Positions 1 to 12,400 of a DNA stretch of 64,000 nt are shown one piece after another. Numbering within the stretch: the stretch's first letter is position 1; the number at the start of each line of letters is the position of its first letter. Source of the DNA: Campanula takesimana (Eukaryota > Streptophyta > Magnoliopsida > Asterales > Campanulaceae); the NCBI GenBank assembly GCA_026119855.1, contig JAOWBW010001596.1:62001-126000 (forward strand), given 5' to 3'. Made by a program: the position numbers and the translations under genes. Below the pieces are notes generated by a model that saw only the letters and a program-made list of their open reading frames with translations, searched no databases and was not told the origin of the DNA.

Positions 1-412
1 AACAGAAAGTAAAAGAAATTGTATGCAGGCCCGGTGCCCACACACTGTCATTCTGTTCTGTTTCTGGAAAATGCTCAGAAGCGCGCGCATTAGGATGCCT
101 ACTCGGGAAGCGCGCGCGTTAGACAAAGAGGGGCAAAGGCGCCCGCATCTGGGTAACAACCTGTAAATCAGCGGGTTCAAGGGATTGCCTTTACCCTAAA
201 TAAAAATGCTTTTCCCTGCAGAATTTGTTAGCACAGAAACATGGAATGAAAGGACAAGAAGGAAGACGGGCGATTCTGGTAATTGGGGTCGGACGCGCGC
301 GCTTTAGGCCAAGGAGGCCAGAGGCGCGCGCTTCCCACCCTTTTTACCAGAATGCCCAGAAAACAGTAATAAGAACACCAAAAGTTAAAAACGCAAGTTT
401 AACCCTCTAAAT
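1..412 (-). mobile_element. 5' leader of a minus-strand LTR retrotransposon (partial)
   Basis: This stretch lies just inside the primer-binding-site side of the LTR at 434-1687, so it should be the untranslated leader of a minus-strand element that continues beyond the window. It carries several GC-rich boxes of the form GCGCGCGC or GGCGCCCGC (near 80, 110, 150, 293 and 323) in otherwise ordinary sequence. No gag or pol coding sequence is visible. The lineage cannot be decided from this part. Confidence 0.5.
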
Positions 413-432
413 CGTCCCCAGCGGAGTCGCCA
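413..432 (-). other. Primer binding site-like sequence next to LTR
   Basis: Read on the minus strand, the LTR end TCTACA is followed after one base by TGGCGACTCCGCTGGGGA, which starts with TGG as a tRNA 3'-CCA complement should. From memory it resembles the site used by Tat/Ogre-type Ty3 elements; the tRNA identity was not checked. Confidence 0.5.
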
Positions 433-433
433 A

Positions 434-1687
434 TGTAGATACCCCGGGAAACCACAACTTGGCTAGAGCGGTGAATTATCCTAGCATGTCTAACTTGTTT
501 TAGATTGTTTAGAGTCGCCACCTATGTTTTTAAAGGAACATAAGAAAAACCTAGAAATAGCCTAATTTATGTACAAAACCAGAGATTCGGGAGAGAAGGG
601 TTCGGGGGTTAGGTGACGGAGTGGGAAGTACTTAAACACCCACTCCGCCCCGCTTATGCGGGTCTTGCTACTATTGGTGTTCTAATGCTAAATGTCCTTC
701 AATTTATTAACAGTGCTAACAATTATAATGTAAAGCAAAAGGAGAAGAAAAGAGAATTGTTTTATTTATAAATTTATGCTAAACAATTACATTAAGAAAT
801 GTATAGGAAATTAAAGTAGAGATTAAAATATAGGGAGATAACCTTAACCAACTTTAATGTAGTAAAGTGGTCATTTGGTCATGTCCCAATTGATGATGAT
901 TGCATACTAGTAAGACTAGAATAAAAGAGAAGAAGAATAAAAGTACCTTTAGAAAAGAGGACCTTAGACTTTGACTTGAAGATGGTGTTGTTTGTAGAGA
1001 AATGGTTGTGCAACACTTTGTGTAGTGTTTGTTTGTAGGGAAAATGTGTTGAGAGAACTTGTGTATAGTTCTTGTAGGGAAGATGAAGTTGATCCAAAGA
1101 GTGTAAAAAGAGTCACTTTCTAAGGTAGAAGATGATGGTTTTTATAGGTAAAAAAAAAGAGAGGGAAAGGTTGGAGGGAAATTGGTCAATCCATGTGAGA
1201 TGGAATTGACCAATAGAAAATAAGATAAAAAAATGATAAATGAAAGAAATAAAAGAAAATCAAATAAAATAAAAATGAATTATTTTATTTTAAAGAGATG
1301 GCTAGAATAATGGGATTGGAGGTTATAAAACTAGGGGGGATGAATGTGGATGAGAAAATAAGTCTTTTGTGATCAAGAAAGAGATATTGCAAATAAGAAA
1401 AGGGAGGGAAATAAGGTGCAATCCGTTACTGCCAAAATGGGAAGCGCGCGAGTCCCGCTTTTGGGGCGAGACGCGCGCGCAGCCCGTTAACAGTTCCGGA
1501 AGCGCCCGCGGCAGAAAATGACAGAATGACAGAATGACCCGAAAAGTTAACTCTGTTATGCAGTTTAGTCCAAAACTAACGGAATCAGTTAAGAACTTAA
1601 CCGAAGTAACAGAAATTAACGAAAATGAGTTAAATAAAAATACTTTGTATGTAATCGAAGTGAGAGGTCCAAGGCGGGGTGTCTACA
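434..1687 (-). mobile_element. LTR of a retrotransposon, minus orientation (5' LTR)
   Basis: The segment is bounded by TGTAGATACCCCG at its low end and CGGGGTGTCTACA at its high end. These are imperfect inverted repeats with the TG...CA ends typical of LTRs. A PBS-like sequence abuts the low end, which sets the orientation as minus and makes this the 5' LTR. At 1254 bp the length is normal for a plant LTR. Immediately outside, at 1688-1711, lies a Stowaway-like end (GGGACGGAAGGAGTAT), so the element may have inserted into a MITE. Confidence 0.65.
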
Positions 1688-1711
1688 CTTTTGGGACGGA
1701 AGGAGTATGTA

Positions 1712-3144
1712 AAGAACCAGGTTTAGTTTTGGCCCAAATCGGGTACCGAGCGCCCGCCTGGTGGGCATCGAGCGCCCGCCCGCTAGCCTTTGGAGCGCCC
1801 GCGCGCATGAGTGGAGCGCCCGCTTACCTTTTGTTTCATGACCAAAATCCCTGTTGACCTGGAGCGCCCGCTTGGTACTTTCTGAGCGCCCGCCTGGTCA
1901 GTGGTCGAGCGCCCGCCCGGTCTAGTATGAGCGCCCGCTCGCCCCTATTTTCAGAAATGTTCCTTTTGTTTGATTAAGACTAGGATGTATTCTTGGTCTA
2001 GGTTTTGGGTACCATTCTAGTTAACTTAAATGGTCATTGTGGAACACTCTAGTGTTTGAAATTGGTTCCTTTGTGAACAAATGTGTTGTGGAATTTGACT
2101 AAAAGTTAATTGGATATTGTTGAACATCTTTTGATGTGTTTTGGATTGGTTCATCTTTGTGATGAGTTTTGTGTGGTTCCCTACTTTGGAATCATGCCCG
2201 GTTGTTGTTTAAGCAAGTATTTATTACTATGCTCGTGTTAAAGTCCAGCTGGTACTTCTTGTTGTGGAGTCGGGCAATGGTAGTGATTATAATAGCACAC
2301 GAGCCAAGTTCATTATAAGGCTTCTACCATTGGTTTCCCATTTTTAACCCCTTTCCTTGGGTCACGGATTGGGTTTGGGCTAGCTCTCTTTTGTGTGAGT
2401 TTAGTCACCGTTTGGGTTATGACTTTGTGTCATTTTCCCCCCGTTGTTGTTGTTGTTATTGTTTGGTTCCAGAACCGGTTTCAGCCCTTTGGTGCTACTC
2501 AGTTGATACCTCTCAGATGGTTATATGTTTGATTCGAGAACCTTGGCTCAGTATCCGCTTATGAGTGTTTATTTCCGCCTTATGTGTGGTATGATGAGTT
2601 GGCTTTGCCTTTCATGTTATGTGCTATGTGAATGCTTATTGATATTATCCTTTTGTGATTATCATTTCAACATGTAACATAGTTGCATTTTAGTAGCTTA
2701 CTGAGATTTATTCTCACCCCGTTCCTTTCAAAATTGTTTTCCTTAGATAAAGGCGAGCCAAGGGGGATATGTCACTTACACAAGGGAGGACGTCGTGGTG
2801 GTTTTGGTAAGAGTTTTTGGGACAAGTGTTTGTAAAGGCTACATTATGTAAATGTATAACCTTTGGGGTAGAGTACCCGAGACTTCATCTTTATATCATC
2901 TATATTTGATAAAGTGTTGGCGATTTGTAAATTGTAATTAAAGGTGTGTAAGCCCTTGGGGCTAAGTATTTAAAGTTGTGAAAGTTGTTTGTGTGTAGTA
3001 AAATCAAGTTTTTAAACTTAATTAGTTTGTGATATGAAACTTTTATGAAAGTATATTTTGAAATTTTTTCTAAAAGTGTTTTATGACGTCTTCCGTGCGT
3101 GTCCTGAACGTGGGGCCAAGTAGGATCACGGCTTGGGGCGCGAC
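1712..3144 (-). mobile_element. LTR-like remnant of a Ty3-type retrotransposon, minus orientation
   Basis: On the minus strand the segment starts TGTCGCGCCCCAAGCC at 3144, the common start of Tekay/Del-type Ty3 LTRs. A phrase common near the transcription region of such LTRs (TTACTGAGATTTATTCTCACC) lies at about 2699-2719 on the plus strand. The far boundary is unclear; the part near 1745-1945 is a GC-rich box array. No coding domain is present, so this is a solo LTR or LTR plus leader. Confidence 0.5.
1745..1945. repeat. Array of GAGCGCCCGC boxes
   Basis: About eight copies of GAGCGCCCGC(C/T) recur at irregular 20-45 bp spacing, each followed by a variable linker. The same box recurs at 55960-56090. 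The palindromic core GGCGC/GCGCC could form hairpins in RNA. Confidence 0.7.
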
Positions 3145-3586
3145 AACCCAAAACTTTACTAACCTACTGTACCATTGTGAGTAGTGTTTTGGACCATAAT
3201 GCCCATCAATCCACTTGAAATATTTACCCATTTCTTATAGTTTTTCTTAATAAACGTATAATCAAGATACGACTCTTATTATGAGATTGAGGAAATAGTC
3301 CGTAGGGTCGGGCCTTCTGTTGTGACTGGGGGTGCAAGTGCACCTGCCCAACTAAAATTTGTAGTTAACTTTTTTTTTCTTTTCTCAATTTTATTAGTTA
3401 AGTGCACTTGCAATGCAACAGATACATACAAACAACCCTGGCATTATAGTCAAAGACATACGTATGCTCGAGTGATAATAGAGCTTGTGAATGTTTCCCT
3501 TAAGCAAACCACCCATGTTCAAACCTCTCTACCACCAAAAAAACTTTTTCATACATATTTTTTTTAGTTAGTTAAATTTAAGCATT
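3145..3586. other. Intergenic, no gene seen
   Basis: AT-rich sequence without a credible open reading frame, splice pattern or recognised repeat end. It lies between an LTR remnant and a MITE. Confidence 0.5.
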
Positions 3587-4291
3587 CGCTCCGTTTGTTT
3601 GGGGAAACATTTTCCAGAAAATGTTTTCCTGGAAAATGTTTTCCGAAAAATGACATAAACATTTTTTGGTTGTTTGATAAATCTAAGGATTTTTTTCCCG
3701 GAAAATGTTTTCATATGAGCAAAAATAAATTTCGTATGAGAAAAAATTATTATGAGAAACAAAAAATATGAGGAAAAAATTGAACGGGGTGGATGAGGTG
3801 GGATGGGTGGTGTTGGGGGGGGGGTAGGGGAGGTGGGGGATAGGGGTAGGTGGGGGTGGGGGAGGTCTTCAAAAATAATTTTAATGTGAGTGAAAAGAAA
3901 GTTTTTTTTGGGGGGTGTGGAGGTGGGTGGTGGGGTAGTGGGGTGGGAGGTGTTCAAAAATAATTTTATTATGAGTGAAAAGAAGTTTTTTTTTTTTATT
4001 ATTATTTTTGGAGGGGGGGGGGGGTTGAGGTGGGTGGGGGTAGGGGCAGGGGGGTGGGATGAGTGGTGTGGGAAATGGGCGAGGCGGAGGTGGAAGAGTG
4101 CTAAAAAAATTGTATCAGTAACCTTTTTCGGAAAATGTTTTTCCTTAGGTGGAAGTAAGGAAATCATTTTTTTTAGAAAAGGGGAAAACCATTTTCCGAA
4201 AAACATTTTCTCTATTTTCCGGTGCTTAACAAACACCGGAAAATGCATAAAATATTTTTCGGAAAATGTTTTCCTCCAAACAAACGGAGCC
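3587..4291. mobile_element. Tourist-like MITE (GGCTCCGTTTGTTTGG family)
   Basis: The ends are inverted repeats: GCTCCGTTTGTTTGGGG on the left and CCAAACAAACGGAGCC on the right, followed by TTA. Subterminal GGAAAATGTTTTCC palindromes are repeated near both ends. The middle is G-rich (GGGGTGGGG) with poly-T. Related copies at 15358-15789 and 16023-17118 share the internal AATAATTTTAATGTGAGTG motif. TTA target duplication and TIR suggest PIF/Harbinger; the left TSD is decayed. Long reading frames on both strands are low-complexity artefacts. Confidence 0.65.
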
Positions 4292-4318
4292 TTAATTAAA
4301 TAATTAATACTAGTCATA

Positions 4319-4573
4319 CTCCCTCCGTCCCACTCGAATGAGGACAAATTTCTATTTTGAGTGTTCCATTCGAATTAGAACAACCAAAAAATAGAAGTGT
4401 TTTATTTAATGGGATCCACATTCACATTCACAACAACTTTCCACTCATTATTCATTACCACACTTTCTCTCTCCTACTTTACTTTTTATACTCACAACAC
4501 CTACTCCACTAATACTTCTTCCTTAATCCCCGTGCCCAACCAAAAAATCTTAATTCAGATGGGACGGATGAAG
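4319..4573. mobile_element. Stowaway-like MITE
   Basis: The left end is TA-CTCCCTCCGTCCCACTCG and the right end GGGACGGATGAAG-TA, with TA target duplication. No coding capacity. Confidence 0.75.
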
Positions 4574-4715
4574 TATATCTTTTATAATTATTTATGTAAT
4601 TTTTCTGTCAATTCTTTGAAATTTAATTATCAACTCCAACATTCAACTACATATTTTATTATTTTTAATAATCCCTATAAATATCTTTGTTACAGTTTAA
4701 TTTAGTTCCAACATA

Positions 4716-4886
4716 CTCCATCCGTCCCATTTTAAGAGTCAAAAAATGAGTGAGTTCAAGAATTAAGAGTTAGTGGAAAATTGTTGTGAGTATGACATGT
4801 AAGACCCACTTTTCATTTGGATTTTGACTCTTAAAATGAGACGCCCTTTTAAAAATTTTTTGACTCTTAAAACAAGACGGAGGGAG
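4716..4886. mobile_element. Stowaway-like MITE
   Basis: CTCCATCCGTCCCATTTTAA at the left mirrors TTAAAACAAGACGGAGGGAG at the right, flanked by TA. The inverted repeats continue inward through GAGTCAAAAA. Confidence 0.85.
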
Positions 4887-5072
4887 TATAATTTAAATAT
4901 TTAGTGGTGTAATGTATTATAATCTAATTGCATTTCGAAAAAAATTGATTTGAAGTTTTGTGCTGTAAATTATGCACCCGCTGTCAAGACATCCTAAGTC
5001 CGCCGCTGATAGTCCGTATCCCTTATTTTCTTTTTAATTTAGTTTTATTAATAAATAAATAAAAAAAAACTA

Positions 5073-5887
5073 CACCCTCCGTCCCATTTTAAGAGTCAAA
5101 AATTTTCTAAAAAAATGTCCCATTTTAAGAGTTAAAATCCTAAAATGGAAAGTGAGTCCTACGTATCATACTCACAACAATTATCCACTAACTCTTCTCT
5201 ACCCCACTTTCTCTCTCCTATTAAACAATCAACACTTACAACACATCACATTTTCCTTAATTCTTGAACTAGGGGTGTGCACGGGTCGGTTTGGTTCGGT
5301 TTTAGGCCAAAACCGACACCAAACCAATAGTTATCGGTTTATGTAATTCAAAACCATTAAGCTTCGGTTTCTTAATGGTTCGGTTTGTTCGGTTTCGGTG
5401 TGATCGGTTTGGTTCGGTGTCAAACCAATAGAATGGACTGTTGGGTTGTGGGTTTGTTGGGCCGCCTTAATGGGTTACATTCAAATGAGACCCAATTTGC
5501 ACATAATAAATAATAAGGTCAAATAAGGCACATTTTCTGGTTGAAGTATGAATTAGGCTAATGGGCCATACTACTTGGGCCAAAAACTACAAATTAAAGT
5601 TTACAACTATTAATTCAAATAATAAGCTAGGAATAAACGACATAGTTTTAGGTAATCGGTTCGGTTCGGTTTCTTATCGGTTCTAACAAGCTGGAAACCT
5701 AAACCGAACCATTAATTTCGGTTTTCTAATTTTTAGAAATCGGTCCTAACCAATATCTTATTTGACCGGTTTTTCGGTCCAACTTTTACGGTTTTATTGG
5801 TTTTTTCGGGGTTTTTTTTCGGTTTTTTTGCCCACCCTATCTTGAACCCACCCATTTTTTAACTTTTAAAATGGGACGAAAGAAGGA
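5073..5887. mobile_element. Stowaway-like MITE interrupted by a hAT-type element
   Basis: The left end CACCCTCCGTCCCATTTTAA pairs with the right end TTTTAAAATGGGACGAAAG. The two halves (5073-5269 and 5840-5887) are separated by the insertion at 5270-5839. Confidence 0.7.
5270..5839. mobile_element. hAT-type non-autonomous element with 8-bp TSD
   Basis: TCTTGAAC occurs directly before (5262-5269) and directly after (5840-5847) the element, an exact 8-bp target duplication typical of hAT. The ends are short inverted repeats, TAGGGGTG on the left and CACCCTA on the right. The interior is rich in CGGTTTGGTTCGG motifs in both orientations and has no transposase. Confidence 0.85.
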
Positions 5888-5981
5888 TTTACAAACTACA
5901 AATCTTGTCGTGTGTGAGGTGCGAATTGCGAAATGCAGGATGCACCTATGCACGTCGTTGGTCGCCTAGCCATGCAAAAGT

Positions 5982-5989
5982 TATAAATA
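5982..5989 (+). promoter_or_regulatory. TATA box of the EFR3-like gene
   Basis: TATAAATA stands about 455 bp before the start codon and is followed about 30 bp later by a pyrimidine-rich stretch suited to a transcription start. It implies a ~430-bp 5' UTR. Confidence 0.55.
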
Positions 5990-6373
5990 ACCGGAAACAG
6001 ACAGACGTCACATCTTTCCCATTTCTCTCACTCTCCTTCTTCCCGCATTCCATCTCACCGCCGTTAGGAGGACGCCGGAGATCGCTCTTCCGATTCACTT
6101 TCCCCCTGCATTTTTTTCCGATCTCCCCTCCTTTGGCTCCATAGAATTCCCTCCCTCACCCCGAAACAAATTCCAACATTTTCCCCCAATTCATATCCCA
6201 GTTTCTTCATTTCCCCTTGATTCACTTACTAACATTCAAAAATTAAAAATCTAATCCCGACGTGAGGCCATATTTTGGAATCACAGCTAAATTTTGTGAT
6301 CCAATTTTTTATTTTAACATATTTGTTTAATTGTTTCGCGGAGAGGATTTTTTTTTTCCCCCAAAATCAAAAG

Positions 6374-6463
6374 GTAAGAACGACGGATAAATTGTTTTTT
6401 CGTGTTGATTTTTGGATTTGAAGTTCGAAAAAATCGAAAATAATGTTGATGGTTTGGACGCAG
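6374..6463 (+). other. Possible 5' intron deciding between two start codons
   Basis: AAAG|GTAAGA at 6374 and GACGCAG at 6457-6463 are good donor and acceptor sites around a T-rich 90-bp stretch. If it is spliced, the ATG at 6443 is removed and the start is the in-frame ATG at 6467. If not, the start is 6443. The longer N-terminus has the same length as I remember for homologues before the conserved CFFCP motif, so 6443 is slightly preferred. Confidence 0.35.
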
Positions 6464-9400
6464 GTCATGCCGGCGTACGACGAGCTTTGTTTCTTTTGTC
6501 CGTCATTGCGGCCAAGGTCGCGCCATCCTGTTAAGCGCTACAAGAAGCTTCTTTCCGATATCTTTCCCCGCGCTCCGGTCAGTTTTTTGATTCCTCCGGT
6601 TTCCGTTTCTTACATTTGTGTTAATTGCATGTCTGTGTTCTTTTTCATGCTACTTATGCACGAATGTTAGCATTGGAAGAAATTGTGTTTGTTGCATATC
6701 AAATGAGCTTTCAGGCTATTTTGGCAACTGAGTCTCCAAGTTTTTAAACTGAAATAGGAATTATAAGTTGTCGTTCTGTGAAAGTCAAATTGGTATCTAA
6801 TTTGAATCGCAAGGCTTGAAATTGAGTTACCAAAAGCAACCAGTTAGAGCCCTTGTATGAGTCCATGTTTACATTTTGATGAAATGCATCTTATTTCGAG
6901 ATTATTAACCCAAAATAAAACTAACTTATGTTAATTAGAATCATTACTTTTGAGTTTGTTCATCCTACAATTACCTGTAAACATTCAATGTCAAAGCCAC
7001 CTTTAAGTTTTGGAGAAGTAAACTAAAATACTACTCGTATTTCTTTTCAATCTTGCCCCCCTTTATTTTAGGTAAGATTTGTAATAGGATATCATTTTGA
7101 ACCCCTTCCCCCCCCCCCCCCAACATTTGCAGTATATGATAAGTATGAAGTTAATTCCCAAAGTAATCTTGACCCCATTTGCAAAAATTTCTGGCTTCGC
7201 CACTTCTCCTCAATCGAGCATAAGTGTTTGAGGAAGTTACTGATTAGCATGTTTCTAGACCGGTTTGTATTGGGCACCGGTTCGCATCATTATTTTCCCT
7301 TAGCTAATGTAACTGTCCATGTTTTGGCCTCTTCCAGTTTTACTTTATTCCATACATCAAACGAGACATGCTGAAATCATAGTTTCAGTAGTTTTATTCC
7401 CTCTGTCTTTATTGGTTTATAAATCAAGATGTGTCAATCGAACTTCTTCTCTTCCTTGTAAGCTTATACTTTTCTTTCGGCAGGATGAAGAACCTAATGA
7501 TCGTAAAATCAGTAAACTATGTGAATACGCTTCAAAGAATCCTCTACGTATCCCCAAGGTTATGCTTCTTTCAATCTTAATTTGAAGTTTTTATGACGTG
7601 ATTCTAGATTGCACCCAATTCAGTTGACTTAGATACATACGTGTTCAAAAATGTGTCACGCTACTCTTTTACTTTTCTCTTTCATCAAAGAAAGTGTTAC
7701 TAAGGAAATTGGTATATATCGTCTTCACTATGTTCCTCGTTCCTATACCAGAAGTCCCTTTTTTTAAAATATGCAATTATGATGATTACTGAATTGCTTT
7801 TTCTTGTTTTTTGTACCTTACAAAGGCCCCTTCCCTTTTCTTCTTTGTGAAGTGTCTTGCTGTTTTACTATGATGGAGTAGGACCTCATTTACTGCGAGT
7901 ATCACTTAAAGAGATTCGGTTTTATGGGGAATGTATTTCTTGGGTGAGCTGTTTTTCGTACAATGTCCACTTGACATGTTTCTTAGAGATTATCCTGTAC
8001 TTAACTACTTACTAATTTTTGTGTTCATACTTTTTTCTTTTTATTCTTGTGTTGCTCAATATAATCTTCTATTTTCCCAGGTTTTCTATACAAAGACCTC
8101 AGTCCATGTTTACTAGTTCCTGAATGAAACTTTACGCAGTTATGCCTTCGCGTGTATTCCTTTTTCTTATCTCTTTTTCTGAAGCTACTTAAGTCATCTT
8201 CCTTTACTAAACTCATGAAAATAATAATTAAAGAGCATATATTCAACTGCACCAACTCTTAGTTGTTCAGGTCGTCTAGTTTGGCTTCAAAGATTCTCTT
8301 CGTCCCAAGTCCTAGCATAAATTGTTTGAAGGGAAAAAGAACTGAAATATTTTTGATGCTCTAAGCGTTTCAAGAAGTTTTCCGTATAACCTCTACAGGA
8401 ACACTTAAATAGAGCTTGAGCAAAGTCTTTGTTTAGTTACTGGTGACCTGCATGCTTTTTTTGTTATTTACATGATTTGCAAGGCTTGGAACTGTTGTAA
8501 GCTTGCTTAGTTTGACCACGTTATTGATATTTGGAGGTCCTGCAATGGTTGGAATGTCATTTTTTTGCTTTTTATACAATTTGTCTTCTTCGGACTGATT
8601 TTTCGTAATCTGTCTTCCTTTTCTGTTTTTAGGAGATTATATTATTCCTATTCCTGCAATTAACTTGTACATTTTTGCTAGGTGACTTTTTCTTCATTTG
8701 GGATTGTAGGACATCTCATCCTTTTAGCCTTTGTTTGTTTGATTTTCCCATGACTAACCACTTCGAGGTCTTTCTGCAAAACTGAGCTCTAGTTCGCTCA
8801 AGTTTTTATTCTCTAGACTGATACAACTCGGAACATCCGTATGGTTGTGCCAGTATATTCTTTTTACTTGGCTGGACATTATGAGCGCACATCAATGCAT
8901 TGGTTCTTTGGGATGTTCACTCTCTAATAATGTACACTTATTCATCACTATAATTTATGCTTTCTTGCTAGTATGCATATAGCTAATTTTGCACTCTCTT
9001 CGAACCTATTTCTTCACATACGCCTCTCTTTGCCGGTCATTTTTTCATGTGCCACATGGAAAGAAGATAGATAATATACTGGAGTAGCAACATTTACCAG
9101 CTGTCAGAATAGAACTGGTACTAAAGCATAGGGTTCTAAGGTAAGAGCTGTTTGCAGTGCTCTACTATAGGTACTACCTACGGAAGATCTCATTCAGGGT
9201 ACAGACTTGTGCATGGAGTCATCTCTCGTTCAACAATTATCCCCAACCCCCTTCTGTGTGTATGGCTAAGTAAAGTCCGAATTCTCTATCCCGATATATC
9301 TTAACTCCATTGTACAAGTAGTCGAACTTATAAATCACATACTCTGATCAATGCAGTATTGGAGCTTGTGTGCTTGCAGAAAATATTTTGACGGAAGCTT

Positions 9401-12400
9401 TTGGTAATTTTATTTGGTGGATATGCTGCATAGTTATGAGATATGCAGCTGAATTGATATCTTTATCTCGCCCATGTGCGCGCCATTTAAAGGAACACTT
9501 TGTTATAATAATAATTGGATGTCTTGTGATTTCACATAACAAAATTTTATGTAAATTGAGTCAATGAAACCTTCTTCGATCCTGGGTTTGCTAGACCTTT
9601 ACGGTTATTGGGTCAATGGATTTCATGAGGGGAAAGGAATTGACCAAGAAAATTCATAAATAGAAGTTTTTCAAGTGCTCTCACATCCAATCACAGCAAG
9701 ATGAAGACTTGTGCATGATTGAGGCAGTGAGATGGTTTATCTTCAGAAATATTATTTAGTTCTTAATTGCTGTACCAGACTGTCATAAATTTCCACATTA
9801 TGAACTTAGTTATATTCTTGCCTTCATTGCTAATTTATTGATGGAATTTCTTATTATTTTGGTCAGATTACTAGCTCTCTTGAGCAAAGGTGTTATCGGG
9901 AACTGAGGAATGAAAACTATCGACATGTAAAAGTTGTCATGTGTATCTACCGGAAATTGCTGATATCGTGTAAGCAGCAAATGTGAGTTTTTTTCCTTTT
10001 CTTGTTTAAATGCTAACTAAGTGCACATTGGGTTTCTGTTTTTTCCCACTGCATTTCTAGGGATACTGTTAATCATAAATGCTTAATGCGTTGCTGGAAT
10101 ATGTCATTTATATAGAGGCCACTTATACCTAGTACTCTTACAAGTAGAAGTTCTCTGATTAGAATCCTTCTTTTGTCATAAATAACAACTTTATTGTATT
10201 AGCTCGTCATAATTTAAATTTATGCATAAGTTAAGAACTTAATGTGGAAAAAGTACTGGAAGCACAGAAGTCATATAAGTTTATATGTGACTAAATCTAA
10301 AAAAAAATTTATACGTTGAAGAGTGTTTGAATATATGTGGGTGTGCGGTACCTCATCATCGCCTTGTAAATTTGGTTTGTTGCACTAAGATTTTGTGATT
10401 TAGCTGTTGCCACTTGTGTTGAGATGAAGGGACATAAATAGTGCTCAACTGCACTATGGGAAGTGATGCTTGCTAGTGATGATTTGAGGAAGGGAGGAAT
10501 TGTATTAGTTAGATCATTGTTGTATGTGTATGAAGAGTGAGGAGATAGTAAATCACCTATTGGTGCGCTGTGATATGGCACGGGACCTATAGAGCATTGT
10601 CTTCTCCTTGCTTGGGATGTCAAGTAATGCTTGGCACGGATTTGTATTCCGGTGGCAAAAAGAAATATTTGAAGAGATGTTACTTGTTACGTCATGTGGA
10701 CAATTTGGAGGGGAAGGATAGGAGAAGCCTCCATGGAATAGCGTTTTTTTTTTAATAAACTTTCTTATGCTTAGGGATGAAGGAGTATTTCCCTAGTGCA
10801 CTCATCCATTCGTGGAATTTGTGAGTGTGGGGGGGGGGGAGATGGGGCTTGGCACTTGCTTCTTTTTTTGGTGCACTCTTTTGTGCATTCTTTTGCTATT
10901 TAGCTTTTGACCTTTGTTTGTTCTCATGTAGAGGCCCTTTGCTTCTTTTGTTAGGGTTCGCCCCTAGTTTTCAGTGCACATAATCACTTAGTAAAAAAAC
11001 AAGTTTTTCTGAAAGCACGAGTCTCCCTCGTAAGTGCTAGTGCGAATGTTAGAAAGGGAAAATCATTCGTGCTAGTGCTTATAAACATTCAAATGGACAC
11101 TTATAGACATACAAACTGGCACTTTCAACAATTGTTAAAGAGTTCCGGTGTGTGTGTTAAAGAGTGCGAGTAATAGTGTTAAAGGGTATCAATGGTAGTG
11201 TTAAAAGAGTGTCAGTGGTAGTGTCAAAGAGTTCTAGTGTGTGTGTTAAATAGTGTGGTGTTAGTGTTAAAAGAGTGCCAATGTGGGTTAAAGAGTGTCA
11301 GTCGTAATGTTAAAAAGAGTGCCACTGGAAGTTCTAAAAGAATGTCTGTGGTAGTGCTTAAAGAGTGCCAGTGGAGTGTTAAAGAATGTCAATGTGTGTG
11401 TTCGAGAGTCTCGGTGTGTTTTAATAAGTTCTGGTCATTTAAAAAATCAACTACGTGTTTTAAATTAAGTTCTGGGTTGTTTACAAAAATGCCAATTGCC
11501 ACCGCGTGTTCTAAAACATGTTTTTCCTAAATATTAGGAAAATTTGGTTTTTCGTAAGATTTTGGCTGTTTGTGTGTGTGTGTATGTATAACCTTTTTTA
11601 TTCTTAATAAAACCCCTTGCTCAAACTGCAGAGGTTTTATGCTCGTATATCATCCCCTACCAATTTTCTTTTTGGGTATCCCATTTGTAAGTTTCCCTGA
11701 AATGTCTACTTCTTATTCTTTTTTATTTTCCCTACCCAAATTGTCATACTCACACACTAGATCCTATAGCCCACTTGCAAATCTTAACCCACTTGTCATA
11801 CTCACAAGTCACAACCCCTTCTCCACACACAATACTTTTGAATATATATATACTCTCTCCTTGATTCCCGTGTCCAAGCAAAATGGAGCAAGGTGTTACA
11901 AGATAGAGGGAGCATGTGTTTTATATACTATAAACCTTATTATGGACGAAGATGGTTCGAGCGGTAATGGCAACTCGAGTCCAACAACAAAAAGTCAATA
12001 CATGACCATGTAGGCGGTCTAAAGTACTCTTCTCAGGGATGCCATTTATTCATCGGAATGAACTTAGGTAGCTTTCACGTGTTGCAGGGGTGAAACCAGG
12101 AAGAAGGCTCTCTTTCTCTCTCCCTCCCTCTCTCATACATGACATGGTCTCTAGTGGCCTTTGTAGCACAAGTTGAATGAAGCTTTGCTTCTCGCCACTA
12201 ATCGATCTCAGTTTGCCTAATATTGACCTTAGGGCTGTTTTTCCTCAAGCGGTATTGCCTTGCCTCCGACCATCTAAGAGAATGGAAGTAAGTTTTAGGA
12301 GTTGGAGCCAAAACCGCGAGAGAGGAAATGAGACCGCTTGGGAATGGAAAAAAGAGAGGAGAATTTGGAAGTGAGGCCCCAGCTCCAGGCGCAGGCCTTA

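Noticed and set aside
3568..4347. 259-codon frame on the minus strand and 137-codon frame on the plus strand
   Set aside because: Both lie within a MITE and consist of Pro/His or Gly/Val runs caused by G-rich low-complexity DNA.
11570..12013. 147-codon frame in intron 3
   Set aside because: Within the EFR3-like gene intron, with no recognisable domain; contains a Stowaway-like tail.
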